Shown: positions 37,201 to 43,805, counted from the first letter of the stretch. The stretch is 64,000 nt of DNA from Carposina sasakii (GCA_014607495.2 CP053162.1:3046469-3110468); one strand, 5' to 3'. Translations and numbers: made by a program. Notes: a model not told the origin generated them from the letters alone.

Positions 37201-40200
37201 CCAGACAGAGATCCTCAGACAGCAATAGAACTGAGCCCAGTGATGAGAAAAAAGCTCAATCGAGAGGTAGGTTCTAATTTCGAAGTGCCACCTATAGAAG
37301 CTTCTAGAAGAAGCCAGAGATTGCTACCTATGAGATTCCGCTATTTGCTTATAGTTAGTAGTTTGCTACTAGACATATTTACTTTACGTAGAAGAAAAGT
37401 ATTTTATGTAAAACTTGTTTTCCATAGTACCCTCGACCACTGATGATGCCTTTCTGCCGGAGGTGCGAGACTGCGCCGAACACCTGCGCCCGCGCACCAT
37501 TTCTGCCGGCACCAGGAAAACTGCTAACACTCGACGGTAAATGGAACCATTTCTTATTGTTACTTTATTAATAAAACCTTACAGCGCTCTTAGTAAAGAG
37601 CTGTTTTGACAATAGCTAAACGCATTTCAAACTTTACTATAGTATTTGCTTATAAGTATCTCTCGGTTTGTTTATAATAATAAGTGTGGTCGGCGATGGT
37701 ATCCGCCATGTGTATCCCACACCATATTAAAGTTCTCTAAAAAGGTCCTCTACATCTTGGCCACAGCCCGATGCACGCCTCTCAAAGGACCGGGACTCAG
37801 TAGTCCCGAGAATTTTGACAGAGATACAATAATAATAATAAAGTTCATTTATTCAGACAATTAGAATCCAAAAACATCACAAATTAAATTAAAATCAAAT
37901 AATACAATAAATAAATTATAATCATTTCGTAATTTGTGTTTAAAGCCAAGTTTTTTCTATATGTTTTATGTCCGTCCATGGATAAACTATTGGCGTCTAT
38001 TGCAATGTAAAAACAGCTCTTTGCTAATTTTATTTTGTTTTTATAAATACATGGAATTTCAAATATGTTAAAGGACGGTTTTGTAAGATTTTGAAAGATA
38101 GTATACACAATACACTATTGTCCAATACGATAAGTGAAAGAAAGGAAGAACCAAAACGAAGCATATAAGACACGTAGGTAATGAAATAAATTTCAAGAAA
38201 TATTACTAGTATGTTGTACCCCAAGCATGTTTTGTATCATTCGCAACGTGATCCTCATGTACGTCCTGAAAGCTCATTATTTATTTTTCTTTGACCATAA
38301 ATAATTGGCAATATACGTGTGTGTCGACAATGATCCTAATTAGAGTGACAGCAAGTCATTAGCAAATGAAAAGACTATCGTTTTAGTGCCTCAAACATGA
38401 TAAAGCCTTATTTCATGTTCATCATCAATTATTTCATGTTCATCATCAATTATTTTCATACGTAATTTCAAATTTGGTATCAAAAAATCTAAGAATCATC
38501 ACGATTTCTTGCATTTGGCCATAAAGATAGTAATGCCAGCAGCTGTCACTTTCATTAAGGTCCTTGTCCAAATGTTTTAATTTTGTAAAAACAAAATTGT
38601 CATCTCCACGATTGTTTTAATTTTGTTTCTGTTACTTTCTTGCATCTGTTAGGAGACGGTTGTGGAAACAGTAAGTTGAAATAGTAATGCGACTGGCTTA
38701 GCTTGTATCATAGCAGTGTACTGGGTCCATCGTTTATTACTTTCAGCCAATAACAAAGTTTTCTCGACGAAAATTTGTACACTTCGTAAGTTTACCAAAA
38801 GTAATGTAATCTGTCTGTCATGTAATGAACGATGTGCCCGAGTTGTAATGCAAGAAGTTTGTGTTATCAATATAGCTTTACCTATTAGGGTGGTATAGCA
38901 TTTACACAGATGTGTCATTGGAGAATTTATATTTTAATTTGTTGGGCAGACTGACATTCTTCTTCCTTATGCACACTTTTTAGTTTACATCATTAACGAA
39001 AAGCACACTTTACTAAAAATGAATTTCTTTTGCGTTGGACCCTTTGTAAGCACTGTTGTTATTTTCCTTGTAATTTCAATGTTTAAATCACATTAAAGTG
39101 TTTTGTATGTAAAATGATTCGTCTAACGTTCACCGTATTTATATGTAATTGCACAATAAAAAAATCTTATTTATGTATTAAATACGTACGATCATGGTAT
39201 CTTAATATCCCATGCAGTATATTTTTTAGTATATGGTCCACTCTGACTAAGGGGCGATTTTTCCAGTGGTCACATAGCCTATTAAAATGATACAATTGAT
39301 GCCGTATCTATATTGATCAAGTTTTAGAGAACAATTTTACAGCATCAACTTTATCCTTCAAATCTGATCGTTGGAAAAATCTGCCCTAAATCAAATGAAA
39401 TTGTCGTCACTATATGATATGTTACTTTTACGATTTCTGATACAATGTAACTTTCTGAAATATATAGCACATGAAACCTTCCCGTACTTCACAAACAATA
39501 GACTGTACATCTTTAAAACACTTAAAAATATATTGTAGCCAACACTGCACTTAAAAACGACTTTTTATAGCACAAACGACTAAAGACCAGCATAGCATAA
39601 GGTAACAGAGAAAAAAGAACATCGCTGAATTTTATACCGGGAAATATCGCAAACGCCTGTGTGTTGAGTTTGAAATGAAAATATAGAGAAGCATTTTTCT
39701 GTTTGCAATTTCAAAGAGCAGTAAGTAAATTATATGAAACGGCCAACAAATATTGCATCAATACTGAGGGCAGTTTTATCCAATAAGTGGACAAAGCCCG
39801 CGAACTACATAAAAAGTAGCCTATATACCTAATGTTATCGTTCAAACATGAACACAGTGCTTCCTCGGGGTCCCAAATAAACATATATGCTCAACTTCAG
39901 ATTCACATGTTTAACCGTAAAAAATAAATAATTCCCGTCTGTAATTTCGGGAAATCCGTTCTAGAGTCCCTACGCCCAATTTCAGCTTCATATGTATAGC
40001 GGTTTTCGTAAAAACTATGAATTCCCGTTTGTCCCCTTCCCGTGGGAATTAAATGTTAACATATATGGCAGCTTCGTATAGAGGTTTGTCCCCTTCCCGT
40101 GGGAATTTCGGGAACCGTTTTTAGTCCTCCCTCGCTGTCCCCAATGAACTGCCCGATTTCAGCTTCATATGTGCGCGTATATAGGGAGGCTTATAGCCTA

Positions 40201-43200
40201 TGTTCATCCACCAATAAGGATTCTAACGCGGTCCATTCATTACAACCAAACAAACAAAGTTTTCACTACATGCAGCCGCCCACGACTTCGTCCGCGTGAG
40301 GGGGCGTTGTACCCGTGCGAAGCCGGGCAGATAGACTGTAGCAAATGGGCTATCTAACACTGCAAATCAGACCAGTAGTTCCTGAGATTAGCGCGTTCAA
40401 ACGCTTTATAATATTATTATATTATATATTATTATATATAATAATTATTAATATTAGTATAGATACAAGCGTTCAAACATGAACACACAGAAATCTCGGT
40501 AATATAAGCTCTGTAAAGAACGTGTATTATGAGCATTATGTTAACAGGCGCTCGGAGGGCGGGAACGACTGTGGCATGGGAGGCCACCACTCTGCCCAGC
40601 ACTTGGCTCCCAGGAGACAGCACAGCCAGACCCACTCCGAGCCTGACAACTCTGCGGTAGACGCCGGCTCTGTCCACAACTCGGTCACTGGTAAAGAAGG
40701 TGTTCTGTCGTCCAATCTTTATTATATTGTCTGTCTAAGATTTCTTTTTCGTGATATCTAGCTGATGCATGATTTGAAAGGTATTTCGACTTATTCATAG
40801 ACTTGTGACCATCTCGCGCGAGTTGGCCCTTGTATTTACTAAGTTGCCCAAGTAGCTAATCTACTACAACACTCAATAGTAGACTACAGTGGAAAAAGTA
40901 TTCTTTGGTATCCTTTCCTGTACTTTGTGTACTTTATTGCAACCAAAACAACGAATAAACGAGGAGCTTGGTAACATTGTACAAACATTTTGATGTACGC
41001 GCTTGTACCATTGTCATCCTACTAAAATCATTTCATGACTCAACATCAACATTCTAAACTTTACGGCGAACTTCATAACCCTAATGAGGGTATAAAAGGC
41101 TGCAACTATAACTTATCAGGTCCTCAATCAGGCTGGGAGGCGACGGGCGGCGCCACTGGCATCACTTCGAGTCGCAGCAGGGTGGGAGGAGCCCCGAGGT
41201 CGCTACTGCTGGCCATGCATGAGTATACCAGCATCACCGACGAACTCGAGAACGTTTATGGGCTGTTCTCTCCTCCGCATACTCCAAGGTATGCTCAAAG
41301 TTTGATAGAGTTAAGTTAGAACGTAGGCTTCAGTAGTTTAATTATAGGTACCTAAAAGCACATCCATATTTACTAGTAAATCAGTTGAAAATAGAAAAGA
41401 CATATGGCCGCAACATAACAATCTTCCTGCCTAATCTGATGTGTAATTGCCCGCAGTTTCTTTACTTCGTAGAATTAAGGATAAGGTACAGATCTGCTCC
41501 ATCTAGGAGCACTTCTAACGTCTTCATTCACACAGGACACCAATCACGTCCCGTCTTCTGTCACCTGCTAGGGCTGCATCGCCGTCGGTTCGCAGACGAC
41601 ACGCCAGCGAGATGTCCAACCCTGAGTTTGCACTCTTCATGGAGAAAGAACATCTTAGAGGAGCTGAGGAAGACGATTATATCATAATGGAGAACTTGAT
41701 ACAGAGGCGGTAAGTGCTAATTATCGGTGGCGGGATTCGTACATTTCGGCCTGCCGCGACGAATCTTGATTGGCGTTGTGAAATCTTTGGACATCCTTGA
41801 ATCGAGTACGATACTAGTAATTTATCCTATTATCTACTACATAAATAATAATCATGTATTTTAACTTGCATAGACCTTGGCAACTATGATATCGCTCAGA
41901 GCGATAGAGATCTTAAGTTACAATATTCTCACAATTTTAGTACGATTTAAACGTTGTGATTCAAAGATGAAAGATCAAGCCAAGCACAAGTCTGCTTGTG
42001 CGCACGCCGAAATGTATTTATTTGGATGAAATAAGGTGGTGGAATAGCTTTGCTATGTTATGTTAATGTAATGACGATACATGACCATTTGTGATAAATA
42101 ACCATTATTTTTGCCATGCGTAATAGTTAGGCAGATATTGCAGACTACATCGGCATGTTAGAAAGAAATCAGACATTGTATGGACATAGTGCATCTTATT
42201 ATGTGACATTTTAATTTCCACAACAATTATGTCTACAGGATCGATCGATTCACAAAACCATGTGCTTAAAAATCTAGAAAAGCTATCAATCACTCAGTCA
42301 GATCCATCAAAAAGCACATCTGTGAAGCGTCTTGCTTGGCTTGCATATCGGAAGGAACCAACCAAGGCGTAAATCGGTCGTTACTGTAGGCTAGAAATCG
42401 AGTGTGTCCTGAGCAGATACTCGGAGGAGGAGGGGGAGGGGGATGGGGGGGTCAGTGGCATCAGCATCAGTGTGTGCGTCAACAATGAGGACCAGCCGGC
42501 GGTGCCCCCGCAGGCATCCACGCATCTTACGGTGGACCGGAGATTGCCGCATCAGAGGTAACCTCACCCTCAGTTCAATGCTTCTTTATTTTGCACTGTG
42601 GTGTTTTCATAGCATGAGATCGCTAATGTAAGTCCGTTAAATTAAAATGTTTCAAGACTTAATTTAAAATCAGTACATAGACTAAAACAAAACAAAAAAC
42701 GCACAAAACAAACGATGTTCTTCTAGAAAAATATTTAACAGTTAATCCTGGCAACTATAGGTATACTAAAATTAACGGTTGATTTTATCAATCCTATTTC
42801 TGAATTGATTCTAATGATTGTATTTCTAAACGGTATTCCTTGATGATCAGACACTCTTTGAGGAGAGCATCAGCTATCGACACACGAGACATTCCCTCCC
42901 AATACAGCCTCTTCTCGGAGAGGAAGCATGTGGGGAAGTTCTCCTACCAGTTCCGAGACAGCCCTCAGGTAAATATTGTCCTTTAAATACGAATTTATTC
43001 GATGCAAATCTCAGTGGTTATACAAATCTGTGTTCTTGTGAAAAGTGGTCTGTAAATTTTCAGAGTCCATAATATAATTGTCTATCAAAACTTTTTAAGT
43101 ACTTTTTATCCCGAACTGAAATTCACATAAGATTAGACTTCACATAAGACAGTTAGCTATGAACAAGAGTTTTAAATTGAACTTTGATGTACGGTACATA

Positions 43201-43446
43201 ATCCAATCCTTTATACCTCCAAAACTCTCCAAACTCTCTGTTCATAATAAACAGGACCTACAACTTAACTCTTATTCAGGTGATACGAACGCATCAAGCG
43301 AGCTGTCCCTCTCGCACATGGTGAGCGAGTCACTACCTCCACGGCCGTCAATAGTACTCGACTCTTCTCAGCTGCCGAGGCAGAAGTCGGCAGAACAGCC
43401 GCAGACGCAGCCGCCAGGACCTGCCAGGCCGGAGACCATGTGCTAG
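7075..43446 (+). CDS. Trpm: TRPM family cation channel, partial at the 5' end (gene span)
   Basis: Exons on the plus strand encode, in order: the end of the N-terminal MHR region ([33 protein letters not shown]); the pre-S1 linker ([10 protein letters not shown]); S1 ([16 protein letters not shown]); S2-S3 ([12 protein letters not shown]); S4 ([17 protein letters not shown]); S5 ([14 protein letters not shown]); two alternative pore-S6 exons; the TRP box ([20 protein letters not shown]); a coiled coil; and a long Ser/Pro-rich tail ending [14 protein letters not shown]. Family members are tetrameric plasma-membrane channels passing Mg2+, Zn2+ and Ca2+. No alpha-kinase domain is seen, as in the fly protein. 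Almost all exons join in phase. Two places do not (17936-17941 and 21478-21511), and the linker exons between 18764 and 21280 are incomplete. Introns reach 7.5 kb and are full of repeats. The TRPM assignment is secure. Exact exon use is inferred. Confidence 0.95.
8795..9004 (+). mobile_element. RTE-type LINE 3' fragment
   Basis: One plus-strand frame reads [19 protein letters not shown], then MANRNEWKN. This matches the C-terminal signature of RTE LINEs (a VSDEM block followed by a DRxEW block). It ends in GATGATGA. Only the last ~60 codons remain, so this is a heavily 5'-truncated copy. Confidence 0.65.
10444..10676 (+). repeat. Dispersed SINE-like repeat (GTCGACTCTTACGACATGC family)
   Basis: It runs from CAGCTGTGTTTCCGG to CCCGCATCAGCAC and contains TTAGTCGACTCTTACGACAT. 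The same unit is found in reverse at 13600-13795, 43610-43805 and 63085-63215, and as partial copies near 11470-11530, 24390-24480 and 26085-26165. I cannot name the family. Confidence 0.6.
10699..10806 (-). mobile_element. tRNA-derived SINE
   Basis: The minus strand starts with a tRNA-like head: GGTGGCTTAGTGG resembles a pol III A box and GGTTCGATTCC a B box. An AT-rich tail follows (GAAGAATTTTTTCCATTTTC). The tail and B box recur at 34901-34950. A true tRNA gene is less likely because the acceptor stem pairs imperfectly and the tail is shared between copies. Confidence 0.65.
11571..11713. repeat. Long inverted repeat (hairpin-forming)
   Basis: The arm at 11571-11616 (starting TACAGTCCGCGAGG) is complementary to 11667-11713, with about 46 paired bases and few mismatches around a loop of roughly 50 bp. 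It lies inside a Trpm intron. The likely origin is a small inverted-repeat transposon, though transcription would give a long hairpin RNA. Confidence 0.7.
12350..12480 (+). repeat. Degenerate array of GGGAAGTGGWC-like motifs
   Basis: Five or six variants of a short motif follow each other at about 20-25 bp: GGGAGTGGACGA, AAAGTGGTCAA, GGGAAGTGGACGA, GGGATGTGGTCC, GGGAAGTGGAC. Similar architectures occur in the 34.2-34.8 and 49.5-50.5 kb regions with other motifs. Confidence 0.5.
13343..13578 (+). repeat. Dispersed repeat GCCGCGTGGTACCGGC, copy 1
   Basis: It begins GCCGCGTGGTGCCGGCAGAG and ends GACTGCAATAGGCTGA. The sequence is shared with 23743-23870, 61446-61702 and, reversed, about 24940-25213. 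The CTGCAATAGGCTGATGATGA end is a common 3' terminus of lepidopteran LINE/SINE families. The source element was not identified. Confidence 0.7.
13600..13795 (-). repeat. Dispersed SINE-like repeat (GTCGACTCTTACGACATGC family), reverse copy
   Basis: This is the reverse-orientation counterpart of the repeat at 10444-10676: it starts GTGCTGATGCGGG and carries the complement of the GTCGACT/ACGACATGC block. Confidence 0.6.
14097..14360. mobile_element. TA-flanked inverted-repeat element (MITE), copy 1
   Basis: The ends CATGGTGTAATAAAAGGGGT and its near-complement (ACCCTTTCTGTTACACTCTG) are flanked by TA. The terminal repeats extend over about 50 bp, including AAGCGAAAAGCTAT and AATAGCCCAC. Related copies are at 36155-36429 and 27623-27733, with an end fragment at 37010-37034. 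TA flanks and CAGGGTGTAAC ends fit a Tc1/mariner-type origin, which is inference. Confidence 0.7.
14806..15064 (+). CDS. Trpm: Trpm exon: MHR4/pre-S1 region
   Basis: The acceptor is CCTTCTTCAG and the donor GTGAGT. It encodes [20 protein letters not shown] and [24 protein letters not shown] TRPM sequence, ending GGAY plus two bases of Arg. It enters in phase 1 and leaves in phase 2. Confidence 0.95.
15065..15960. other. Trpm intron
   Basis: AT-rich intron sequence with no recognisable gene or repeat. Confidence 0.6.
15961..16144 (+). CDS. Trpm: Trpm exon: pre-S1 region
   Basis: It begins [20 protein letters not shown] and ends [15 protein letters not shown]. It enters in phase 2 and exits in phase 0, with acceptor ATTACACAG and donor GTAAGT. 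Confidence 0.93.
16145..17043. other. Trpm intron with a repeat fragment
   Basis: A fragment of the 29-bp-arm inverted-repeat family is present at about 16655-16720 (GCCCACCACCGAGCCCTAC). Nothing else was recognised. Confidence 0.5.
17044..17233 (+). CDS. Trpm: Trpm exon: [16 protein letters not shown] segment
   Basis: It encodes the strongly conserved [20 protein letters not shown] block and continues to [12 protein letters not shown], leaving in phase 1. The acceptor is TTCACCAG and the donor GTATGG. Confidence 0.95.
17234..17741. other. Trpm intron
   Basis: No gene or repeat recognised. Confidence 0.6.
17742..17954 (+). CDS. Trpm: Trpm exon with apparent 1-nt insertion
   Basis: After joining in phase 1 it reads [20 protein letters not shown] and [11 protein letters not shown]. 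From the A6 run at 17936-17941 the frame yields KHQFK and exits in phase 1. Five A residues would yield NTNLK and exit in phase 0. Only that second reading joins the next exon (VILSLLCP). Confidence 0.9.
17955..18611. other. Trpm intron
   Basis: No gene or repeat recognised. Confidence 0.55.
18612..18764 (+). CDS. Trpm: Trpm exon: [16 protein letters not shown] segment
   Basis: This 51-codon exon (phase 0 in and out) starts [16 protein letters not shown], then [20 protein letters not shown]. The hydrophobic segment and the ELQLMPQT block are TRPM-like. The acceptor (GTCTGAAG) has a weak pyrimidine tract; the donor is GTACAG. Confidence 0.85.
19063..19137 (+). CDS. Trpm: Possible Trpm cassette exon
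   Basis: This is a 25-codon open stretch, phase 0 in and out, with acceptor CCATGTAG and donor GTAGTT. It encodes [18 protein letters not shown] and lies in the variable cytosolic linker before S1. It has a basic KRRTLS-type phosphorylation-like motif. Its length is divisible by three, so it could be skipped. Support is the reading frame and splice signals only. Confidence 0.45.
19138..21279. other. Trpm intron with unresolved linker exon
   Basis: The exon at 18612-18764 ends in phase 0, but the exon at 21280 needs a phase-1 donor, so a linker exon is missing here or a junction is misread. I could not identify it. A minus-strand open stretch at 20020-20274 is listed separately. Confidence 0.5.
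20020..20274 (-). other. Minus-strand open stretch of unknown status
   Basis: About 85 codons are open between stops, with Ser/Asn/Lys-rich and then mixed composition ([20 protein letters not shown], then [16 protein letters not shown]). The composition looks more coding-like than nearby intron frames, but neither end has a good splice site and I recognise no family. Confidence 0.25.
21280..21511 (+). CDS. Trpm: Trpm exon: pre-S1 linker, frame broken at its 3' end
   Basis: The acceptor follows a long pyrimidine tract (CTCATGTCCCTCTTCC) and the donor is GTGAGT. It reads [20 protein letters not shown] and ends [13 protein letters not shown], the conserved pre-S1 block. After EFF (to about 21478) the frame reads RRLHHYQ and leaves in phase 2, which would create a TAG at the next junction. 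The S1 exon requires phase 0, so at least one indel or a missed splice variant lies in 21478-21511. Confidence 0.8.
21575..22040 (+). mobile_element. LINE 3'-end fragment ending in (ATA)n
   Basis: The segment 21876-22040 (GGTGATGGTATCCGCCATGT, then TAGTCCCGAGAATTT and GAGATACAATAATAATAATA) recurs at 37684-37842 with about 90% similarity by eye. GC-rich sequence just upstream probably belongs to the same copy. A simple ATA tail fits a LINE 3' end. Confidence 0.55.
22485..22670 (+). repeat. Inverted-repeat family, copy 2
   Basis: It shares TATGGTTGCATGCTAGGTG, CCGAGGGTCAGCGGAGGG and GGGCGATCCCTCAATAGAGA with 5558-5790. It has only one arm, and the internal segment is in the opposite orientation to copy 1. 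Confidence 0.65.
23248..23433 (-). CDS. Possible first coding exon of a nested minus-strand gene
   Basis: An ATG opens 62 codons ([20 protein letters not shown], then [11 protein letters not shown], and [11 protein letters not shown]) ending at a GTTAAGT donor. Codon content and mixed polar/hydrophobic composition look coding-like. No partner exon on the minus strand was found and I recognise no family, so this remains a candidate. Confidence 0.3.
23743..23870 (+). repeat. Dispersed repeat GCCGCGTGGTACCGGC, copy 2 (internally deleted)
   Basis: It begins GCCGCGTGGTACCGGCAGAG and ends GTGGACTGCAATAGGCTGAA. It lacks the central part seen at 13343-13578 and 61446-61702. Confidence 0.7.
23937..24381. 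mobile_element. TA-flanked MITE with CAGGGTGT ends
   Basis: The left end CAGGGTGTAGGTGACAGCCA is matched by the complementary right end (TGGCTGTCACAAACACCCTG), both flanked by TA. The inverted repeat covers about 35 bp and the element is 445 bp with no ORF. Confidence 0.65.
24940..25213 (-). repeat. Dispersed repeat GCCGCGTGGTACCGGC, copy 3
   Basis: This is a reverse-strand copy: TACTCTGCCGGCACCACGCG at the right end and CCATAGTCACCACGCTGG internally match the other copies. Confidence 0.65.
25676..25996 (+). mobile_element. Non-autonomous Helitron-like element (Lep1-type), copy 1
   Basis: It starts TCTATACATATAATAAAAAT-like and ends CGTCCACTAG followed by T. A small stem (GGACG...CGTCC) lies just before the CTAG end, as expected of Helitrons. 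It shares its body (GCACGCTAATCTCAAAACGG, then ATATAGGCTACTTTTTATC) with 55776-55993 and, reversed, 34010-34170. The family name is from memory of lepidopteran Helitrons. Confidence 0.55.
27623..27733. mobile_element. Short TA-flanked MITE, copy 3
   Basis: The ends CACGGTGTAA and TTACACCG sit between TA dinucleotides. The interior AAGCGAAAAGCTATAAAAAT and ATAATGAACGTATCCACAAA matches the element at 14097-14360, but most of the centre is deleted. Confidence 0.6.
27804..27961 (+). CDS. Trpm: Trpm exon: S1 and S2
   Basis: It begins with S1 ([20 protein letters not shown]) and continues with S2 ([20 protein letters not shown]) to EPVAI plus two bases of Arg. Phase 0 in, phase 2 out; acceptor TTATTTTCAG, donor GTATGT. 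Confidence 0.97.
27962..28480. other. Trpm intron
   Basis: AT-rich intron, nothing recognised. Confidence 0.6.
28481..28671 (+). CDS. Trpm: Trpm exon: S3 and S4
   Basis: It encodes [20 protein letters not shown] (S2-S3), a hydrophobic S3, and S4 ([20 protein letters not shown]). Phase 2 in, phase 1 out; acceptor AATTTTTCAG, donor GTAAGT. Confidence 0.97.
28672..29183. other. Trpm intron
   Basis: No gene or repeat recognised. Confidence 0.6.
29184..29329 (+). CDS. Trpm: Trpm exon: S5
   Basis: It encodes [20 protein letters not shown], the rest of S5 ([16 protein letters not shown]) and the pre-pore segment [13 protein letters not shown]. It exits in phase 0 into either of two homologous pore exons. 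The acceptor is TTGTCCCCAG and the donor GTAAGT. Confidence 0.97.
29595..29813 (+). CDS. Trpm: Trpm alternative pore-S6 exon A
   Basis: This 73-codon exon is phase 0 at both ends, with acceptor CACCTTCCAG and donor GTGGAC. It encodes the pore helix ([14 protein letters not shown]), a filter/turret [16 protein letters not shown], and S6 ([20 protein letters not shown]) to EVNGVSHQ. It aligns end to end with exon B 349 bp downstream; they share about 65-70% of residues by eye. Both join the same S5 and TRP-box exons, so they are most simply mutually exclusive. Exon A has Q and A where exon B and most TRPMs have acidic residues in the D-I-D segment. Confidence 0.93.
30163..30384 (+). CDS. Trpm: Trpm alternative pore-S6 exon B
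   Basis: This 74-codon exon is phase 0 at both ends, with acceptor TTGTCCGTAG and donor GTTTTC. It encodes [14 protein letters not shown], a filter [17 protein letters not shown], then the second half of the pore loop ([11 protein letters not shown]) and S6 ([20 protein letters not shown]) to EVNEVSHQ. The D-I-D acidic filter residues are kept, so this is the canonical-looking version. Using both exons would duplicate S6 and is unlikely to give a working channel. Confidence 0.93.
30385..31315. other. Trpm intron after the alternative exons
   Basis: I looked for a third homologous pore exon and found none. The rest is AT-rich intron. Confidence 0.6.
31316..31549 (+). CDS. Trpm: Trpm exon: TRP box and post-S6 segment
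   Basis: It begins with the TRP-domain [20 protein letters not shown], then [15 protein letters not shown], and ends [10 protein letters not shown]. There are 78 codons, phase 0 in and out, with acceptor AATTCTTCAG and donor GTAAGA. Confidence 0.97.
31714..31836 (+). CDS. Trpm: Trpm exon: coiled-coil part 1
   Basis: There are 41 codons, phase 0. [20 protein letters not shown] and the following residues to QIQSMQ have heptad-like spacing, matching the TRPM tetramerising coiled coil. Confidence 0.95.
31948..32139 (+). CDS. Trpm: Trpm exon: coiled-coil part 2 and start of tail
   Basis: There are 64 codons, phase 0. It encodes [20 protein letters not shown], then a Pro-rich stretch (LGPPPPPFQ) and ends LRTASDRSE. 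Confidence 0.93.
32329..32415 (+). CDS. Trpm: Trpm exon: acidic tail segment
   Basis: There are 29 codons, phase 0, with acceptor AATTTCAG and donor GTAAGT. It encodes [20 protein letters not shown] and ends QMSQHSD. Confidence 0.88.
32805..32831 (+). CDS. Trpm: Possible 27-nt Trpm microexon
   Basis: A strong pyrimidine tract ending TTCTCCATAG is followed by nine codons (PPTRVLHIQ) and then CAG-GTATAT. It is phase 0 in and out, between two phase-0 exons, so inclusion or skipping keeps frame. Only splice signals support it. Confidence 0.4.
34010..34170 (-). mobile_element. Non-autonomous Helitron-like fragment, copy 2
   Basis: Starting from CTAG at 34010-34013, the reverse strand matches the 3' half of the elements at 25676 and 55776 (GTCGCGGGCGTCCACTAG). 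Confidence 0.5.
34190..34840. repeat. Element with reiterated CATGAAATGGTC-type motifs
   Basis: Variants of ATGAAATGGTC and its complement occur about a dozen times at both ends (34190-34310 and 34735-34840). The middle carries AGGTTAGGTTAGGTTAG (34492-34508, three insect telomere-like TTAGG units) and a GAGCGAGCGGAGCGAGCG patch. No ORF is present. Confidence 0.45.
34901..34950 (+). mobile_element. tRNA-derived SINE, truncated copy
   Basis: CGATTCCCACTCGGGTGAAG followed by AATTTTTTCCATTTCTTTAT is the B-box half and tail of the SINE at 10699-10806. Confidence 0.65.
35561..35614 (+). repeat. Perfect 2 x 27-bp tandem repeat
   Basis: The unit beginning ATAGATTAGGTAGGAAATAG is duplicated without mismatch. 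Confidence 0.85.
36155..36429. mobile_element. TA-flanked MITE, copy 2
   Basis: The ends CAGGGTGTAACAAAAGGGGT and GCCCTTTTATTACACTCTG are flanked by TA. The interior matches the copy at 14097-14360, including GAATTCCTAAACAA. An isolated right end (CCCCTTTTGTTACACCCTG) lies at 37016-37034. Confidence 0.7.
36858..36923 (+). CDS. Trpm: Trpm exon: short tail exon
   Basis: There are 22 codons, phase 0, with acceptor AATTTCAG and donor GTAGGC. It encodes [20 protein letters not shown] and ends SK. Confidence 0.85.
37068..37266 (+). CDS. Trpm: Trpm exon: Ser-rich tail
   Basis: It encodes [20 protein letters not shown], a serine cluster, and ends EKKAQSR, leaving in phase 1. The acceptor is TGATCTATAG and the donor GTAGGT. 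Confidence 0.88.
37428..37536 (+). CDS. Trpm: Trpm exon: tail segment
   Basis: It enters in phase 1 and exits in phase 2, encoding [20 protein letters not shown] then [15 protein letters not shown]. The acceptor is TTTTCCATAG and the donor GTAAAT. Confidence 0.88.
37537..40547. other. 3.0-kb Trpm intron
   Basis: It contains a LINE tail copy at 37684-37842, a 21-bp tandem duplication (TTTCATGTTCATCATCAATT) near 38411-38452, CTAG-type repeat debris around 39780-40340 (ACGACTTCGTCCGCGTGA) and a TA-rich run at 40400-40460. No gene was recognised. Confidence 0.5.
37684..37842 (+). mobile_element. LINE 3'-end fragment, second copy
   Basis: It matches 21876-22040, beginning GTGGTCGGCGATGGTATCC and ending GATACAATAATAATAATAAA. 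Confidence 0.6.
40548..40690 (+). CDS. Trpm: Trpm exon: tail segment
   Basis: It enters in phase 2 and exits in phase 1. It encodes [20 protein letters not shown], then [18 protein letters not shown]. The acceptor is GTTAACAG and the donor GTAAAG. Confidence 0.88.
41120..41288 (+). CDS. Trpm: Trpm exon: [14 protein letters not shown] segment
   Basis: It enters in phase 1 and exits in phase 2, encoding [20 protein letters not shown] and then [20 protein letters not shown]. The [10 protein letters not shown] block is a conserved TRPM tail motif. Confidence 0.93.
41536..41709 (+). CDS. Trpm: Trpm exon: tail segment
   Basis: It enters and exits in phase 2. It encodes [20 protein letters not shown], then [20 protein letters not shown] to MENLIQR plus two bases of Arg. 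The acceptor is TTCACACAG and the donor GTAAGT. Confidence 0.92.
42417..42557 (+). CDS. Trpm: Trpm exon: Glu/Gly-rich tail segment
   Basis: It enters and exits in phase 2. [20 protein letters not shown] is followed by a segment ending VDRRLPHQ plus two bases of Arg. Confidence 0.88.
42851..42968 (+). CDS. Trpm: Trpm exon: penultimate coding exon
   Basis: It enters in phase 2 and exits in phase 0. It encodes [20 protein letters not shown] and ends [12 protein letters not shown]. Confidence 0.9.
43255..43446 (+). CDS. Trpm: Trpm last exon, with stop
   Basis: The acceptor TAATAAACAG at 43254 keeps phase 0 from the previous exon: [20 protein letters not shown], ending [10 protein letters not shown] and TAG at 43444-43446. 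A second acceptor (CTTATTCAG) 25 bp downstream would shift frame and stop within 14 codons, so the upstream one is chosen. Confidence 0.85.
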   Translation, partial: DLQLNSYSGDTNASSELSLSHMVSESLPPRPSIVLDSSQLPRQKSAEQPQTQPPGPARPETMC

Positions 43447-43484
43447 GTGATGTATGATGTTATTTGAAATTCTGAGCTAATGCG

Positions 43485-43610
43485 AGGCTGAATTCACTGC
43501 CGGCGACTACGTATTTGCATCTTTTAGGCTTTCTAGAGCTGCCGCTGATGCTAATTTGCGTCCACGCACTAGGCATCCTTAGAAAATCTGCCGACAGCGA
43601 ATGTGTTAAC
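43485..43610 (+). repeat. Dispersed repeat shared with 63437-63550
   Basis: GACTACGTATTTGC, CTTTTAGGCTTT and TTAGAAAATCTGCCGACAGC recur in the same order at 63437-63550. This copy lies just after the Trpm stop codon. Confidence 0.65.
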
Positions 43611-43805
43611 TAATATACGTCAGCTGCATCTCCTTCAGTACATGTCGTGAAGTTATTCTAAGTTCTGTGCGGGGCTTGACTAGCATACAGCAGCTGTATC
43701 TCCTTCCGTACATGTCGTGACTAAGGCACTCAGGGGCGTTCTCTCCTGCTATGAGTATACACTTTTCACTGATCTTTTACGTCTACCCCCACTATGCCAG
43801 ATGCA
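43610..43805 (-). repeat. SINE-like repeat (ACGACATGC family), reverse copy
   Basis: It contains CAGCTGTATCTCCTTCCGTA, ACATGTCGTGAC and TCTACCCCCACTATG, and its first part is duplicated (43614-43650 and 43688-43725). Confidence 0.55.
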
